DNA of 64,000 bases from Paraburkholderia largidicola. Its GTDB lineage: Bacteria > Pseudomonadota > Gammaproteobacteria > Burkholderiales > Burkholderiaceae. The notes beneath the pieces are model-generated. The model did no database searches and had not been told where the DNA came from. It worked only from the letters and a program-made list of their open reading frames with translations. Location: positions 3,472,001 to 3,536,000 of the forward strand of contig NZ_AP023174.1 of the NCBI RefSeq assembly GCF_013426895.1, read 5' to 3'. The position numbers were made by a program, and so were the translations under genes. This document shows, piece by piece, positions 9,110 to 18,150 of this stretch (positions within the stretch are counted from its first letter, which is position 1; the number at the start of each line of letters is the position of its first letter).

Positions 9110-9376
9110 TCAGTTCGCGAAGCGGCTGCTCATCGCGTGCGATCGATAGTGGCTGCCAAACAGCACATCCGGATCGGCGCGGTCTTCGACGGGCGTTTCG
9201 CTCAGCTCGCGGAATGTCGCGACAAGGCTTTGCCACGACGCAGACCAGCGTGTCTCTCTCAAACGGCTGCCAGTGCTGTCGGTGATGCGCAGGACGCCGG
9301 TGTCAGGGAAAAAGGTCAGCGTGACCGCGATTCCATCGATGACACAGGTCGCAGTACACGGTTTTGTTGCCAGCAC
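9110..9376 (-). CDS. Small protein of unknown function (88 residues)
   Basis: The chosen start is GTG at 9376, preceded by GGAGG with 5-nt spacing; the upstream ATG at 9466 lacks such a site. The protein contains a beta-rich stretch (IDGIAVTLTFFPDTGVLRIT), then a more polar part with RWSASWQSLVATFREL and an acidic, His-containing tail. There is no signal peptide or membrane segment. It has no obvious partner; the orphan leftward transcript lies downstream. I do not recognise a family. Confidence 0.55.
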   Translation of the reverse strand: MLATKPCTATCVIDGIAVTLTFFPDTGVLRITDSTGSRLRETRWSASWQSLVATFRELSETPVEDRADPDVLFGSHYRSHAMSSRFAN

Positions 9377-10043
9377 GATCGCCTCCGGGGTGTTTTGGTG
9401 AGGTCCGCTTCGATTAGCGGGCGCGCCCAATAACAGCAAGGTGTATGCCCGTATGCCGCGCGCCAACTGTGTCGCTTGCTACGTGCGCCCTGGCGGCGAT
9501 TCGGGCTCGCGTGATCGCGCGCCGCGAACGAACTCGGGCACAGAAGTGTTGGCTCGGACCCTACACATGACCCGCTTGCTGGTTGCGAATTCCGACAGCG
9601 CGTTTTTGCTGCTGGATGCTGTTCGCCGGAGAGGCAGATTCATCGTCCTGCCACGGATGCAGGCGGCACGCGCGGTTTGTTTACCGTCTTTGAAGTTATC
9701 AATATGTATACGTAGTAGCAGTTAACAAGGGCATCCACTTTCTGTGGACAAGCGCCAAATCCGCTTTGCGCTCAACGGATTGCGAAACGTATACCTTTGC
9801 GCATAAGCTTGGGACGATTGACCGGAAGTTTGAATAACTTGTCCCATGTTCGGGCACACATCGTGTTTACCCAGAATCTGCCCACAGCAATCGCCTCCGT
9901 GATATCCCCATGTTGTCCATAGCTTCGTGTGGACATCTGGATGTCTAAAGGCCAGCTGGATGTTCTCGCGACGATTGGTCGTTGACCTCTGACGCGAGGG
10001 TCCTATAACGGAAAGTGACTTGAAGCACCAAGGGGGAACGGCC
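9377..10043. other. 667-bp intergenic region without a supported gene
   Basis: The region should hold the promoters of the leftward 88-residue gene and the rightward methyltransferase. An AT-rich stretch near 9690-9725 contains GTATAC, and CGTATAC recurs near 9789. Several TGTGGAC or TTGTCCA words occur between 9740 and 9940, but none matches a full DnaA box. A leftward 107-codon open frame at 9722-10045 has an unnatural composition and no ribosome-binding site, so it is not called. Confidence 0.5.
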
Positions 10044-10856
10044 ATGAATGAAGACCAGTTCAGTGCTTTCGAACATCGGGGATGGGAGCGCGTCGCGCAG
10101 CCCTATCACACGTTCTTCGGCAATCTGACCATCCAGTCGCACTGTGCGCTGCTCGATGCGCTGGCCGTGCGCCGTGGCGTGCGTTTGCTCGATGTCGCCT
10201 CGGGCCCCGGCTATCTCGCTGCTGCGGCGGCGCAGCGCGGCGCGGATGTCGTCGGGGTGGACTTCGCGGATTCGATGGTCGATCAGGCGAGGCGCATCTA
10301 TCCCGCGCTGACGTTTCGCATCGGCAGCGCGGAAGACCTGCCGTTTGACGATGACGAATTCGATGCCGTCGGCATCAGCTTCGGCATGCTGCACTTCTCG
10401 CATCCCGAGAAGGCGATCGAGGAAGCGTTCCGCGTGCTTCGGCCGGGCGGCAAGGTCGGCTTCACGGTATGGGCTGCGCCGGACAAGGCCGTCGGTTTCT
10501 CGATCGTACTGAAGGCGATCGAGGCGCATGGACGGATGGACGTCCAGTTGCCGCCCGGGCCGGCGTTTTTCCGATTCAGCGACTGGGCAGAGTGCGAGCG
10601 CGTGTTGCTCGCGGCGGGCTTTCGCGAACCGCGCATCGAGGAAGTCGACCAGACCCTGCATGCCCGCTCGCCGGATGCGCTGTTCGAGATGCTGTTGCGC
10701 GGCGGCGTACGGGTTTCGGCGATTCTGAATGCGCAGACGCCGGATGCGCTGGCTGCCATCAGCAAGACCGTGCGCGAAGGCGCGGCGCGCTATGCCAGCG
10801 AGGATGATGTGCGGATACCGATGCCGTGCGTGCTGGCCTGTGCGACGAAGCCTTGA
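10044..10856 (+). CDS. Class I SAM-dependent methyltransferase
   Basis: The 270-residue protein has the SAM-binding motif I (LLDVASGPGYLA) followed by GADVVGVDFADSMVDQAR, and the later motifs AEDLPFDDDEFDAV and RVLRPGGKVGFTVW, the order seen in UbiE/methyltransferase-11 proteins. ATG 10044 is chosen over 10020 because AGGGGGAAC precedes it at proper spacing. The target is unknown; the UbiE-like fold alone does not make it a quinone methyltransferase. It stands alone, convergent with glmS. Confidence 0.85.
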   Translation: MNEDQFSAFEHRGWERVAQPYHTFFGNLTIQSHCALLDALAVRRGVRLLDVASGPGYLAAAAAQRGADVVGVDFADSMVDQARRIYPALTFRIGSAEDLPFDDDEFDAVGISFGMLHFSHPEKAIEEAFRVLRPGGKVGFTVWAAPDKAVGFSIVLKAIEAHGRMDVQLPPGPAFFRFSDWAECERVLLAAGFREPRIEEVDQTLHARSPDALFEMLLRGGVRVSAILNAQTPDALAAISKTVREGAARYASEDDVRIPMPCVLACATKP

Positions 10857-10904
10857 AGGCTACGCGAAGGAAACATCAGGGGGAGCAGAAAGGAGATTTG
10901 ACTG

Positions 10905-10944
10905 GTTCTGGATACGTCCGCGAACGCGGCGCCGTATCCAGAAC
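10905..10944. terminator. Long nested hairpin between convergent genes
   Basis: GTTCTGGATACG (10905-10916) is perfectly complementary to 10933-10944, and the interior contains a second stem, CCGCG-AA-CGCGG. It lies between the convergent methyltransferase and glmS genes, so it could terminate both. There is no T-tract on either side, so factor-assisted termination or another function is also possible. Confidence 0.45.
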
Positions 10945-10991
10945 GCAGGTGAGACGGTTACGACAACGACATCAACACAAGGCGAACCACC

Positions 10992-12809
10992 TCACTCCAC
11001 CGTCACCGATTTCGCGAGATTACGCGGCTTGTCGACGTCCGTGCCGCGCGAGCACGCCGTGTGATACGCCAGCAACTGCAGCGGCACGACGTGCAGGATC
11101 GGCGACAGCAGGCCGTAATGCTCCGGCATGCGAATCACGTGGATGCCTTCGTCGTTGACGATCTTCGTATCGGCATCCGCGAACACGTACAGCTGGCCGC
11201 CGCGCGCGCGCACTTCCTGAATGTTCGACTTGAGCTTTTCGAGCAGCGCATCGTTCGGCGCGACCGTCACCACCGGCATCGCTTCCGTCACGAGCGCGAG
11301 CGGCCCATGCTTCAGCTCACCCGCCGGATAAGCCTCGGCGTGGATGTACGAGATTTCCTTGAGCTTGAGCGCGCCTTCCAGCGCGATCGGATAGTGCAGG
11401 CCGCGACCGAGGAACAGCGCGTTTTCCTTGCGCGAGAACTCTTCCGACCACGCGATGATCTGCGGCTCCAGCGCCAGCACGCTATTGAGCGCGGCAGGCA
11501 GGTGACGCAGCTGGCGGATGTAGTCCGCTTCCTGCGCTGCGCTGACATGGCCGCGCATCTTGCCGAGGGTCATGGCGAGCACGAACAGCGCGACCAGCTG
11601 CGTCGTGAAGGCCTTCGTCGACGCGACGCCGATTTCGCGGCCCGCATGCGTGAGGAACGACAACTCCGTCAGGCGCACCATCGCGCTCGTACCGACATTG
11701 CATACCGACAGCGTGTGCTTGTGTCCCAGCGACTGCGCGTGCTTCAACGCCGCGAGCGTGTCGGCCGTTTCACCCGATTGCGAAATCACGACGACGAGCG
11801 CCTTCGGATTCGGCACCGAATCGCGATAACGATATTCGCTCGCGATCTCGACCTGGGTCGGAATCTTCGCGACGGATTCGAGCCAGTACTTCGCCGTCAG
11901 GCCCGAGTAGTAGCTCGTGCCGCAAGCGAGAATCAGCAGGCTGTCGATCTCCGAAAACGCTTTCTGCGCGTGTTCGCCGAACAGCGCCGCATCGAATGCA
12001 TCGGTTTGCGGGATCGTGTCGGTGATCGCGCGCGGCTGCTCGAAGATTTCCTTCTGCATGAAATGGCGATACGGTCCGAGTTCGACCGCGCCGCCGTAGG
12101 CTGCTACCTGGCGCACTTCGCGATCGGCCGGATTGCCGTCGCGATCGAATACACGCACTTTTTCGAGCGTCAGTTCGCAGACGTCGCCTTCTTCGAGGAA
12201 GATGAAGCGGTCCGTGCTGCCCGCCAGCGCGAGCGCGTCGGACGCGAGGAAGTTCTCGCCTTCGCCGAGGCCGACCACGAGCGGGGAACCTTGACGCGCG
12301 CCCACCACCGTATGCGGCTGCTTCTTGTGCAGCACGGCGATCGCGTAGGCGCCATGCAGTTGCGCCGTCGCTTCGCGCACGGCCGCGAACAGATCGCCGC
12401 GATACAGGCTATGGACCAGATGCGCGATCACTTCCGTATCGGTCTGCGAGACGAACTCGTAGCCTTTGCCGCGCAGCATCTCGCGCAGCGACTCGTAGTT
12501 CTCGATGATGCCGTTGTGCACCAGCGCCAGTTCGTTGCGCGAGAAGATCGGGTGCGCATTGTCGGTCACGGGCGCGCCATGCGTGGCCCAGCGCGTGTGG
12601 GCGATGCCCGTTGCGCCCTCGAGATGCGTCTCGCGCACCTGATCGTCGAGATCGGCGACGCGCGCCACGCTGCGCGCGCGCTTCGGCTCGCCGTTCGCCA
12701 GCACGGCGACGCCACACGAGTCATAGCCGCGATATTCGAGGCGGCGCAATCCTTCGATCAAAACGGAAACGATATTTCGCTGCGCTACTGCGCCGACGAT
12801 GCCGCACAT
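10992..12809 (-). CDS. glmS: Glutamine-fructose-6-phosphate aminotransferase (isomerizing)
   Basis: This 605-residue enzyme makes glucosamine-6-phosphate from fructose-6-phosphate and glutamine, the entry to UDP-GlcNAc for peptidoglycan and LPS. The N-terminus MCGIVGA gives the catalytic Cys exposed after Met removal; a class II glutamine amidotransferase domain covers the first ~215 residues. Two SIS isomerase domains follow, with [13 protein letters not shown] in the first, and the C-terminus ends in KSVTVE as in the family. It lies 58 bp downstream of glmU and is probably cotranscribed. No glmS ribozyme-like sequence is evident in that gap. Confidence 0.98.
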   Translation of the reverse strand: MCGIVGAVAQRNIVSVLIEGLRRLEYRGYDSCGVAVLANGEPKRARSVARVADLDDQVRETHLEGATGIAHTRWATHGAPVTDNAHPIFSRNELALVHNGIIENYESLREMLRGKGYEFVSQTDTEVIAHLVHSLYRGDLFAAVREATAQLHGAYAIAVLHKKQPHTVVGARQGSPLVVGLGEGENFLASDALALAGSTDRFIFLEEGDVCELTLEKVRVFDRDGNPADREVRQVAAYGGAVELGPYRHFMQKEIFEQPRAITDTIPQTDAFDAALFGEHAQKAFSEIDSLLILACGTSYYSGLTAKYWLESVAKIPTQVEIASEYRYRDSVPNPKALVVVISQSGETADTLAALKHAQSLGHKHTLSVCNVGTSAMVRLTELSFLTHAGREIGVASTKAFTTQLVALFVLAMTLGKMRGHVSAAQEADYIRQLRHLPAALNSVLALEPQIIAWSEEFSRKENALFLGRGLHYPIALEGALKLKEISYIHAEAYPAGELKHGPLALVTEAMPVVTVAPNDALLEKLKSNIQEVRARGGQLYVFADADTKIVNDEGIHVIRMPEHYGLLSPILHVVPLQLLAYHTACSRGTDVDKPRNLAKSVTVE

Positions 12810-12867
12810 AGTGAATGGTCCTTTGCAGTGTTAGGGGCCGAAAGCGCACCTCGTGCGCGCGTTTGCC

Positions 12868-14229
12868 TCAGCTTTTCTTTTTCGTCGGGCGCACGTAGCC
12901 CGTCTTGCCTATCTGGGTCTTTTCGTTGAGCACCAGCAGACCTTCTTCGACATCCTTCCAGACCGTCGTGCCCGCCGCGATCGTCACGCCGCGACCGATG
13001 CGCACGGGCGCCACCAGTTGCGTATCCGAGCCGACGAACACATCGTCTTCGATGACCGTGCGAAATTTGTTCGCGCCGTCGTAGTTGCAGGTGATCGTGC
13101 CCGCGCCGATGTTCACGCGCGCGCCGACGTCCGAATCGCCGATATACGACAGGTGATTCGCCTTCGATCCATGACCGAGCACCGCGTTCTTCACTTCGAC
13201 GAAGTTGCCGACGTGCGTTTCGTCCGCTAGCGTCGCGCCGGGACGCAGCCGCGCGTACGGGCCGAGCACGGCCTGCGCGCCGACCTGCGCGCCTTCGATA
13301 TGCGTGTACGCGTCAATGCGCGTGCCCGCGCCAACCGACGCATTGCGGATCACGCAGTTCGGCCCGATCGATACGTTATCGGCCAGCGTCACCTTGCCTT
13401 CGAACACGCAGTTCACGTCGATCGACACATCGCGGCCGCATTCGAGCGTGCCGCGCACGTCGATGCGCGCCGGGTCGGCGATCGTCACGCCTGCGACGAG
13501 CAGTTCGTCCGCGACGTTGCGCTGATGAATGCGTTCGAGCTCCGCGAGTTGCTGCTTGCTGTTGACGCCGAGCGTTTCCCATTCTTCGTCGGGCTGCGCG
13601 GTGACGGCTTCGATGCCCGCTTCAATGGCGAGTTCGACCACGTCGGTGAGATAGAACTCACCTTGCGCATTGTCGTTCTTCAGCGACGACAGCCAGCCGT
13701 CGAGGCGCTTCGTCGGCATCACGACGATGCCCGTGTTGATCTCGGCGATCTTCTGCTGTTCCGGCGTTGCGTCTTTCTGCTCGACGATGCGCTCCACCTT
13801 GCCCTGCGCATCACGCACGATACGGCCGTAGCCGGTAGGATCGTCGAGCGTGACGGTCAGCACGCCGTAGCCGTCGTGGCCCGCTGCGTCGGTCAGACGC
13901 TTGAGCGTGCTCGTCTTCGTGAGCGGCACGTCGCCATACAGCACGAGCGTCGGCGCGGACGCATCGAGCAGCGGCAAGGCCTGCTGTACCGCGTGTCCTG
14001 TGCCGAGCTGCTGCTCCTGCAAGGCGAACTGCACATCGGGCGCCGCAACGGCTTCGCGCACCTGTTCCGCGCCATGACCGATCACGACGACGAGGCGCGT
14101 CGGGTTCAGTGTGCGAGCGGTGTCGATGACGTGAGCAAGAAGCGGCCGACCGGCCAGGGGATGAAGCACCTTTGGCAATGCAGAGCGCATGCGCTTGCCG
14201 GTGCCTGCCGCCAGAATCACGATGTTCAT
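12868..14229 (-). CDS. glmU: Bifunctional UDP-GlcNAc pyrophosphorylase / GlcN-1-P acetyltransferase
   Basis: The 453-residue protein carries both last steps of UDP-GlcNAc synthesis. The N-terminal nucleotidyltransferase begins with LAAGTGKRM and [11 protein letters not shown] and contains YGDVPL. From about residue 250 the left-handed beta-helix of hexapeptide repeats forms the acetyltransferase, including [14 protein letters not shown] and [15 protein letters not shown]. Length is normal. It is first of the glmU-glmS pair, and coupling of both genes to one promoter upstream of 14229 is inferred. Confidence 0.98.
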   Translation of the reverse strand: MNIVILAAGTGKRMRSALPKVLHPLAGRPLLAHVIDTARTLNPTRLVVVIGHGAEQVREAVAAPDVQFALQEQQLGTGHAVQQALPLLDASAPTLVLYGDVPLTKTSTLKRLTDAAGHDGYGVLTVTLDDPTGYGRIVRDAQGKVERIVEQKDATPEQQKIAEINTGIVVMPTKRLDGWLSSLKNDNAQGEFYLTDVVELAIEAGIEAVTAQPDEEWETLGVNSKQQLAELERIHQRNVADELLVAGVTIADPARIDVRGTLECGRDVSIDVNCVFEGKVTLADNVSIGPNCVIRNASVGAGTRIDAYTHIEGAQVGAQAVLGPYARLRPGATLADETHVGNFVEVKNAVLGHGSKANHLSYIGDSDVGARVNIGAGTITCNYDGANKFRTVIEDDVFVGSDTQLVAPVRIGRGVTIAAGTTVWKDVEEGLLVLNEKTQIGKTGYVRPTKKKS

Positions 14230-14314
14230 GACGTGGGCGTATTCGACGAGTTTGGAGTGGGCGATTCTAGCACGCTGCGTGTGACTGCAACGTGGCCTTC
14301 CAGATCGACATCAC

Positions 14315-14347
14315 CCCGCAAATACCTGTTTTAAAAGGCTTTGCGGG
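14315..14347 (-). terminator. Hairpin downstream of ttcA
   Basis: CCCGCAAA (14315-14322) pairs with TTTGCGGG (14340-14347) around an AT-rich loop that can extend the stem with CCT and AGG. It begins 13 bp beyond the ttcA stop codon and lies upstream of glmU, so it probably ends the folB-ttcA transcript. Confidence 0.5.
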
Positions 14348-14359
14348 ATGAGGAAAGTG

Positions 14360-15364
14360 TTAAACATCGTCGAATTGCACGAAGGAAATCGTTTGCGATG
14401 CCTGCTGCATCCCTTCTGATGCGGAATCGGTCGAACACGGCTCTTCGTCGAAAGCGATATCGCCTTGTGCATCGGCTTCGCCTGTGGCTCGCAACGAGGT
14501 GAACGGAAACAGCTTGTGATCCATCAGATGCGACGGCACGATATTCGACAACGCATTGAACATGTTGTCGACGCGACCCGGGAAACGCTTGTCCCATTCG
14601 CGGATCAGCGCCTTCATCTCCGCACGTTTCAAATTGGGCTGGCTGCCGCACAGGTTGCACGGAATGATCGGGAATTGACGCAGTTCCGCGTATTTCTCGA
14701 GATCGGTTTCCTTCACATACGCGAGCGGCCGGATCACGACGTTCTTGCCATCGTCCGATTGCAGCTTGGGCGGCATGCCTTTCAGCTTGCCGCCGTAGAA
14801 CAGGTTCAGCAGCAAAGTTTGCAGGATATCGTCGCGATGATGGCCGAGCGCGATCTTGGTCGCGCCGAGTTCGCCCGCCACGCGGTAGAGAATGCCGCGC
14901 CGCAGACGCGAGCACAGCGAGCACGTCGTCTTGCCTTCGGGCACGAGCCGCTTGACGATGCTATACGTGTCCTGGTTCTCGATATGAAACGGAATGTCGA
15001 GCTTGCTCAGGTACTCGGGCAGCACGTGTTCCGGAAAGCCCGGCTGCTTCTGGTCGAGATTCACGGCGACGATGTCGAAGTTGATCGGCGCGCGCTCGCG
15101 CAGCCGCATCAGGATCTCCAGCATCGCGTAGCTGTCCTTGCCGCCCGACAGGCACACCATCACCTTGTCGCCGTCCTCGATCATGTTGAAGTCGCCGATC
15201 GCCTGGCCGACCTGGCGCGCGAGGCGCTTGAACAGCTTGTTGTTCTCGTACGCCTCTTTCTGCTCGCGGCGCGTGAGCGCGCGCTTGGGTTCGGCTGCTT
15301 CGACTTGAGCTTCGGCAATGGGCGCGGCCGCGTCGACGCCCGTCAGCGTTTCGGGAGCGTTCAT
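14360..15364 (-). CDS. ttcA: tRNA 2-thiocytidine(32) synthetase
   Basis: TtcA thiolates cytidine 32 of certain tRNAs using ATP and an Fe-S cluster. The 334-residue protein shows the PP-loop SGGKDS at residues 73-78 and the family's two CxxC pairs, TTCSLCSR and IPCNLCGS, that hold the cluster. An N-terminal extension of about 30 Ala/Glu-rich residues precedes the conserved part. The gene follows folB with only 3 bp between, so the two are one transcript. Confidence 0.96.
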   Translation of the reverse strand: MNAPETLTGVDAAAPIAEAQVEAAEPKRALTRREQKEAYENNKLFKRLARQVGQAIGDFNMIEDGDKVMVCLSGGKDSYAMLEILMRLRERAPINFDIVAVNLDQKQPGFPEHVLPEYLSKLDIPFHIENQDTYSIVKRLVPEGKTTCSLCSRLRRGILYRVAGELGATKIALGHHRDDILQTLLLNLFYGGKLKGMPPKLQSDDGKNVVIRPLAYVKETDLEKYAELRQFPIIPCNLCGSQPNLKRAEMKALIREWDKRFPGRVDNMFNALSNIVPSHLMDHKLFPFTSLRATGEADAQGDIAFDEEPCSTDSASEGMQQASQTISFVQFDDV

Positions 15365-15367
15365 CGC

Positions 15368-15763
15368 TCAGACCTCTTTGATATGGAAGACTTCGACGCC
15401 TACTGCATCGCAGTCGGGATAGACATCGGGCTTTTCCGTCGACAGACGCACGGCGCGCACTTGCGGATGCGCAAGCAGCGCTTTCGCAAGGTCGTCGCAC
15501 AGCGTTTCCTGCAGATGGATATGCCCCTGGCTCACGCGTTTCGCGATCGTCGAGCGCATGAAGTCGTAATCGACGACTTCGCGCAGCTTGTCTTCGACGG
15601 GCGTGGACAGCGCGAGCGGCACGAACAGTTCGACGTTGATCACCACGCGCTGCTCGCCGCGCTTTTCGAAGTCATGCACGCCGATGTTGATGTGCACCTC
15701 GTAATCGCGCAGAAAGAGCCGGCGGCAATCAGCGAGCCGGGGATGAAGCAAAGCGGCAGACAT
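15368..15763 (-). CDS. folB: Dihydroneopterin aldolase family protein
   Basis: This 131-residue protein matches FolB, which cleaves or epimerises dihydroneopterin in folate synthesis. The start at 15763 (MSAALLHPRL) is preceded by GGAAC and gives the normal length; longer readings add an atypical Cys/Arg-rich leader. Recognisable parts are LRDYEVHINIGVHDFEKRGEQ near the N-terminus and DYDFMRSTI in the middle. The pteridine reductase-like gene upstream and ttcA downstream run the same way. Confidence 0.9.
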   Translation of the reverse strand: MSAALLHPRLADCRRLFLRDYEVHINIGVHDFEKRGEQRVVINVELFVPLALSTPVEDKLREVVDYDFMRSTIAKRVSQGHIHLQETLCDDLAKALLAHPQVRAVRLSTEKPDVYPDCDAVGVEVFHIKEV

Positions 15764-15881
15764 GTTCGTTCCAGTACAAAAAGGGTGCGTGCGAACGCGC
15801 ACGCAGTTGCAAATTGGGCGCGCTGTGCGGCGCGCCGGTGGGCGCAACGTCTAACGGCCGTAACGTTCGATCAACTGTCGG

Positions 15882-16712
15882 TCAGCGGTCGGCGCCCGTC
15901 AAAAACATCACATCGCGCGGCAGCGGCACGAGATGCTGGCCGCCGTCGACAACCAGCGTCGTGCCCGTGACGCCACGCGCATCCGCCAGATACAGCGCCG
16001 CCGCGACGAGATCTTCGACGCGCGACGCATGGCCGAGCGGTGTCACCTTGTGCGCGGCCGCGAAGCTTTCCGCCGTCTGATCGCCGGATTGCAGCGTGAG
16101 GCCGGGCGCAAGACCGACGACGCGCACCTTCGGCGCCAGCGCCTGCGCCAGCGCGACGGTCGCCGTGCCGAGCGCGGCCTTCGACAGCGTGTACGACAGG
16201 TAATCCGGATTCATGTTGTAGAGCTTCTGGTCGAGCACGTTGATGACGGCCGCGCGCAGCGACTCGTCGTGACGCGCCGCCTCGGGCGTGACCTCATACA
16301 ACATCCGCGCGAGCACGAGCGGCGCGCCGACGTTGATCGACGTCAGATGCAGCAGCTTGGCGTAACCGACGTCGAGCGCGGTGTCCTCGTCGAACAGCGA
16401 CGCGTTGTTCACGATGCACGACGGACGCCCGAGCGCCGCCGTGCAATCCGGCACGAGCCGCTCCACTTCCGCCTCGACGGACAGATCCGCCTTCAGCGCG
16501 ACGGCGCGCCGCCCGAGTTCGGCGATTTCCGCGACCACTTCGTCGGCTTTCGCTTTCGACGAGCCGTAATGCACGGCCACGTCCCAGCCCGCTGCGGCGA
16601 AGCCCAGCGCGAGTCCACGGCCGATCCGGTGCCCGGCGCCCGTGACGAGCACGGTGCGGGCAGGACGGCCGGGACGGCCGCTGGCGGCGAAAGTATCGTT
16701 CGAGGCGGTCAT
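15882..16712 (-). CDS. folM: FolM/PTR1-like pteridine reductase (SDR family)
   Basis: The 276-residue protein is a short-chain dehydrogenase. Its nucleotide-binding motif TGAGHRIG has the TGX3RXG form that distinguishes FolM and pteridine reductase 1 from ordinary TGX3GXG reductases. The catalytic YTLSK (YxxxK) is present. FolM reduces dihydromonapterin to the tetrahydro form and has weak dihydrofolate reductase activity, which fits its place directly upstream of folB. The name is an inference from motif plus context. The start lies 13 bp from that of the divergent methyltransferase. Confidence 0.75.
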   Translation of the reverse strand: MTASNDTFAASGRPGRPARTVLVTGAGHRIGRGLALGFAAAGWDVAVHYGSSKAKADEVVAEIAELGRRAVALKADLSVEAEVERLVPDCTAALGRPSCIVNNASLFDEDTALDVGYAKLLHLTSINVGAPLVLARMLYEVTPEAARHDESLRAAVINVLDQKLYNMNPDYLSYTLSKAALGTATVALAQALAPKVRVVGLAPGLTLQSGDQTAESFAAAHKVTPLGHASRVEDLVAAALYLADARGVTGTTLVVDGGQHLVPLPRDVMFLTGADR

Positions 16713-16713
16713 T

Positions 16714-16719
16714 TACAAT
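16714..16719 (+). promoter_or_regulatory. -10 box immediately before the MidA-like start codon
   Basis: TACAAT lies 6 bp before the ATG at 16726, so transcription would begin at or next to that ATG and give a leaderless mRNA. The overlapping - strand reads TATTGT just before the folM start codon. No good -35 was found within 16-18 bp, so this is a candidate only. Confidence 0.35.
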
Positions 16720-16725
16720 ACGGGG

Positions 16726-17919
16726 ATGAATCCGATAGCTCACCAACCCGATAGTTTACCTGCTCCCGGCCCGACCGCGCTCGCGCAGTCGGAAGCGCTG
16801 GTTTCGCAGATTCGCGCGGAGATCGACGCAAACGGCGGCTGGATGCCGTTCGATCGCTACATGGAGCGCGCGCTCTACGCGCCGGGACTGGGCTATTACA
16901 GCGGCGGTTCCGTCAAATTCGGCCGCCGCACGGAGGATGGCAGCGACTTCGTGACGGCGCCGGAACTGTCGCCGCTGTTCGCGCAGACGCTGGCGCGGCC
17001 AGTCGCGCAGGCTTTGGAGATGAGCGGCACGCGTCACGTGATGGAGTTCGGGGCGGGCACGGGCAAGCTGGCGTCCGGCCTGCTCAACGCTCTGGCTGAA
17101 CTCGGCGCGCAGTTCGACACGTATTCGATCGTCGATCTGTCTGGAGAATTGCGCGAGCGTCAGCGGGAAACAATCGAAGCGCAAGCGCCCGGGCTGGCCG
17201 CGCGCGTGCGCTGGCTCGACGCGCTGCCGGAGCAGTTCGAAGGCGTCGTGGTCGGCAACGAAGTGCTCGACGCGATGCCCGTGCGACTGTTCGCGCGCAT
17301 CGGCGATACGTGGGCCGAGCGCGGCGTCACGATGAAAGACGGCGCGCTGCAGTTCGAGGACCGCCCCGTCCAGTCGACGCACGACGCCGCTTTTCTGCGC
17401 GATCTGGACATCGAAGGCGATCACGACTACGTGACGGAAACGCACGATGCCGCCCTCGCCTTCACGCGAACCATCTGCACGATGCTCACGCGCGGCGCGG
17501 TGTTGCTGATCGACTACGGCTTTCCGCGTCACGAGTTCTATCATGCGCAGCGCGCGCAGGGCACGCTGATGTGCCACTACCGGCACCGCGCGCATGGCGA
17601 TCCGTTTCTCTACCCCGGCTTGCAGGACATTACCGCGCACGTCGAATTCACCGGTATCGCCGAAGCCGGCGTCGATGCGGGCGCGGACCTGCTCGGCTTT
17701 ACATCGCAGGCGCGCTTTCTGATGAATGCGGGCGTGACGGAAGCACTGAGCGCGATCGATCCATCCGATATTCCCAACTTCCTGCCCGCCGCCAACGCGG
17801 TGCAGAAGTTGCTGTCGGAAGCGGAGATGGGCGAACTGTTCAAGGTGATCGCATTTTCGCGCGGTATCGAGGGCACGCTCGACGCGTTCGCGCGCGGCGA
17901 CCGCTCCCACACGCTCTAA
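16726..17919 (+). CDS. MidA/NDUFAF7-family class I methyltransferase
   Basis: The 397-residue protein belongs to the DUF185 SAM-dependent methyltransferases. The start at 16726 gives the familiar N-terminal segment (GGWMPFDRYMERALYAPGLG, then YYSGG). Motif I is VMEFGAGTGKLASGLL, and VVGNEVLDAMPVRL is typical of the family. The mitochondrial homologue NDUFAF7 dimethylates an arginine of a complex I subunit; the bacterial substrate is uncertain. A small DUF2905 gene follows after 24 bp. Confidence 0.88.
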   Translation: MNPIAHQPDSLPAPGPTALAQSEALVSQIRAEIDANGGWMPFDRYMERALYAPGLGYYSGGSVKFGRRTEDGSDFVTAPELSPLFAQTLARPVAQALEMSGTRHVMEFGAGTGKLASGLLNALAELGAQFDTYSIVDLSGELRERQRETIEAQAPGLAARVRWLDALPEQFEGVVVGNEVLDAMPVRLFARIGDTWAERGVTMKDGALQFEDRPVQSTHDAAFLRDLDIEGDHDYVTETHDAALAFTRTICTMLTRGAVLLIDYGFPRHEFYHAQRAQGTLMCHYRHRAHGDPFLYPGLQDITAHVEFTGIAEAGVDAGADLLGFTSQARFLMNAGVTEALSAIDPSDIPNFLPAANAVQKLLSEAEMGELFKVIAFSRGIEGTLDAFARGDRSHTL

Positions 17920-17943
17920 GCGCTCCGAGCCGAGGCACACACG

Positions 17944-18138
17944 ATGATCCGCTGGCTGCTGACTACTTTCATCGCGGTGGCCGTGCTGTCGGCGTGCTGG
18001 CCGTGGCTACGCAAGATCGGCATCGGCAGGATGCCGGGTGATGTCACGCTGCGGCTGTTCGGGAAGGAGTATCCGTTTCCGTTCATGTCGACGCTGGTGC
18101 TGTCGATGCTGCTGTCAATCATTGCGCGGCTGCTTTAG
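17944..18138 (+). CDS. DUF2905 family small membrane protein
   Basis: This 64-residue protein has two hydrophobic helices separated by a short region (LRKIGIGRMPGDVTLR, then LFGKEYPFPFMSTLVLS) that is characteristic of DUF2905. It is probably an inner-membrane protein of unknown function. It is cotranscribed with the MidA-like gene and ends 12 bp from the convergent helicase gene. Confidence 0.85.
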   Translation: MIRWLLTTFIAVAVLSACWPWLRKIGIGRMPGDVTLRLFGKEYPFPFMSTLVLSMLLSIIARLL

Positions 18139-18150
18139 ACCCGGCTGCCG

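Noticed and set aside
9740..9940. DnaA boxes or a replication origin
   Set aside because: Words such as TGTGGAC and TTGTCCA occur, but none matches TTATCCACA well, and no dnaA, parAB or rep gene is near.
11061..12929. 622-codon frame opposite glmS
   Set aside because: Antisense shadow of glmS; the composition is Arg/His-rich with no domain.
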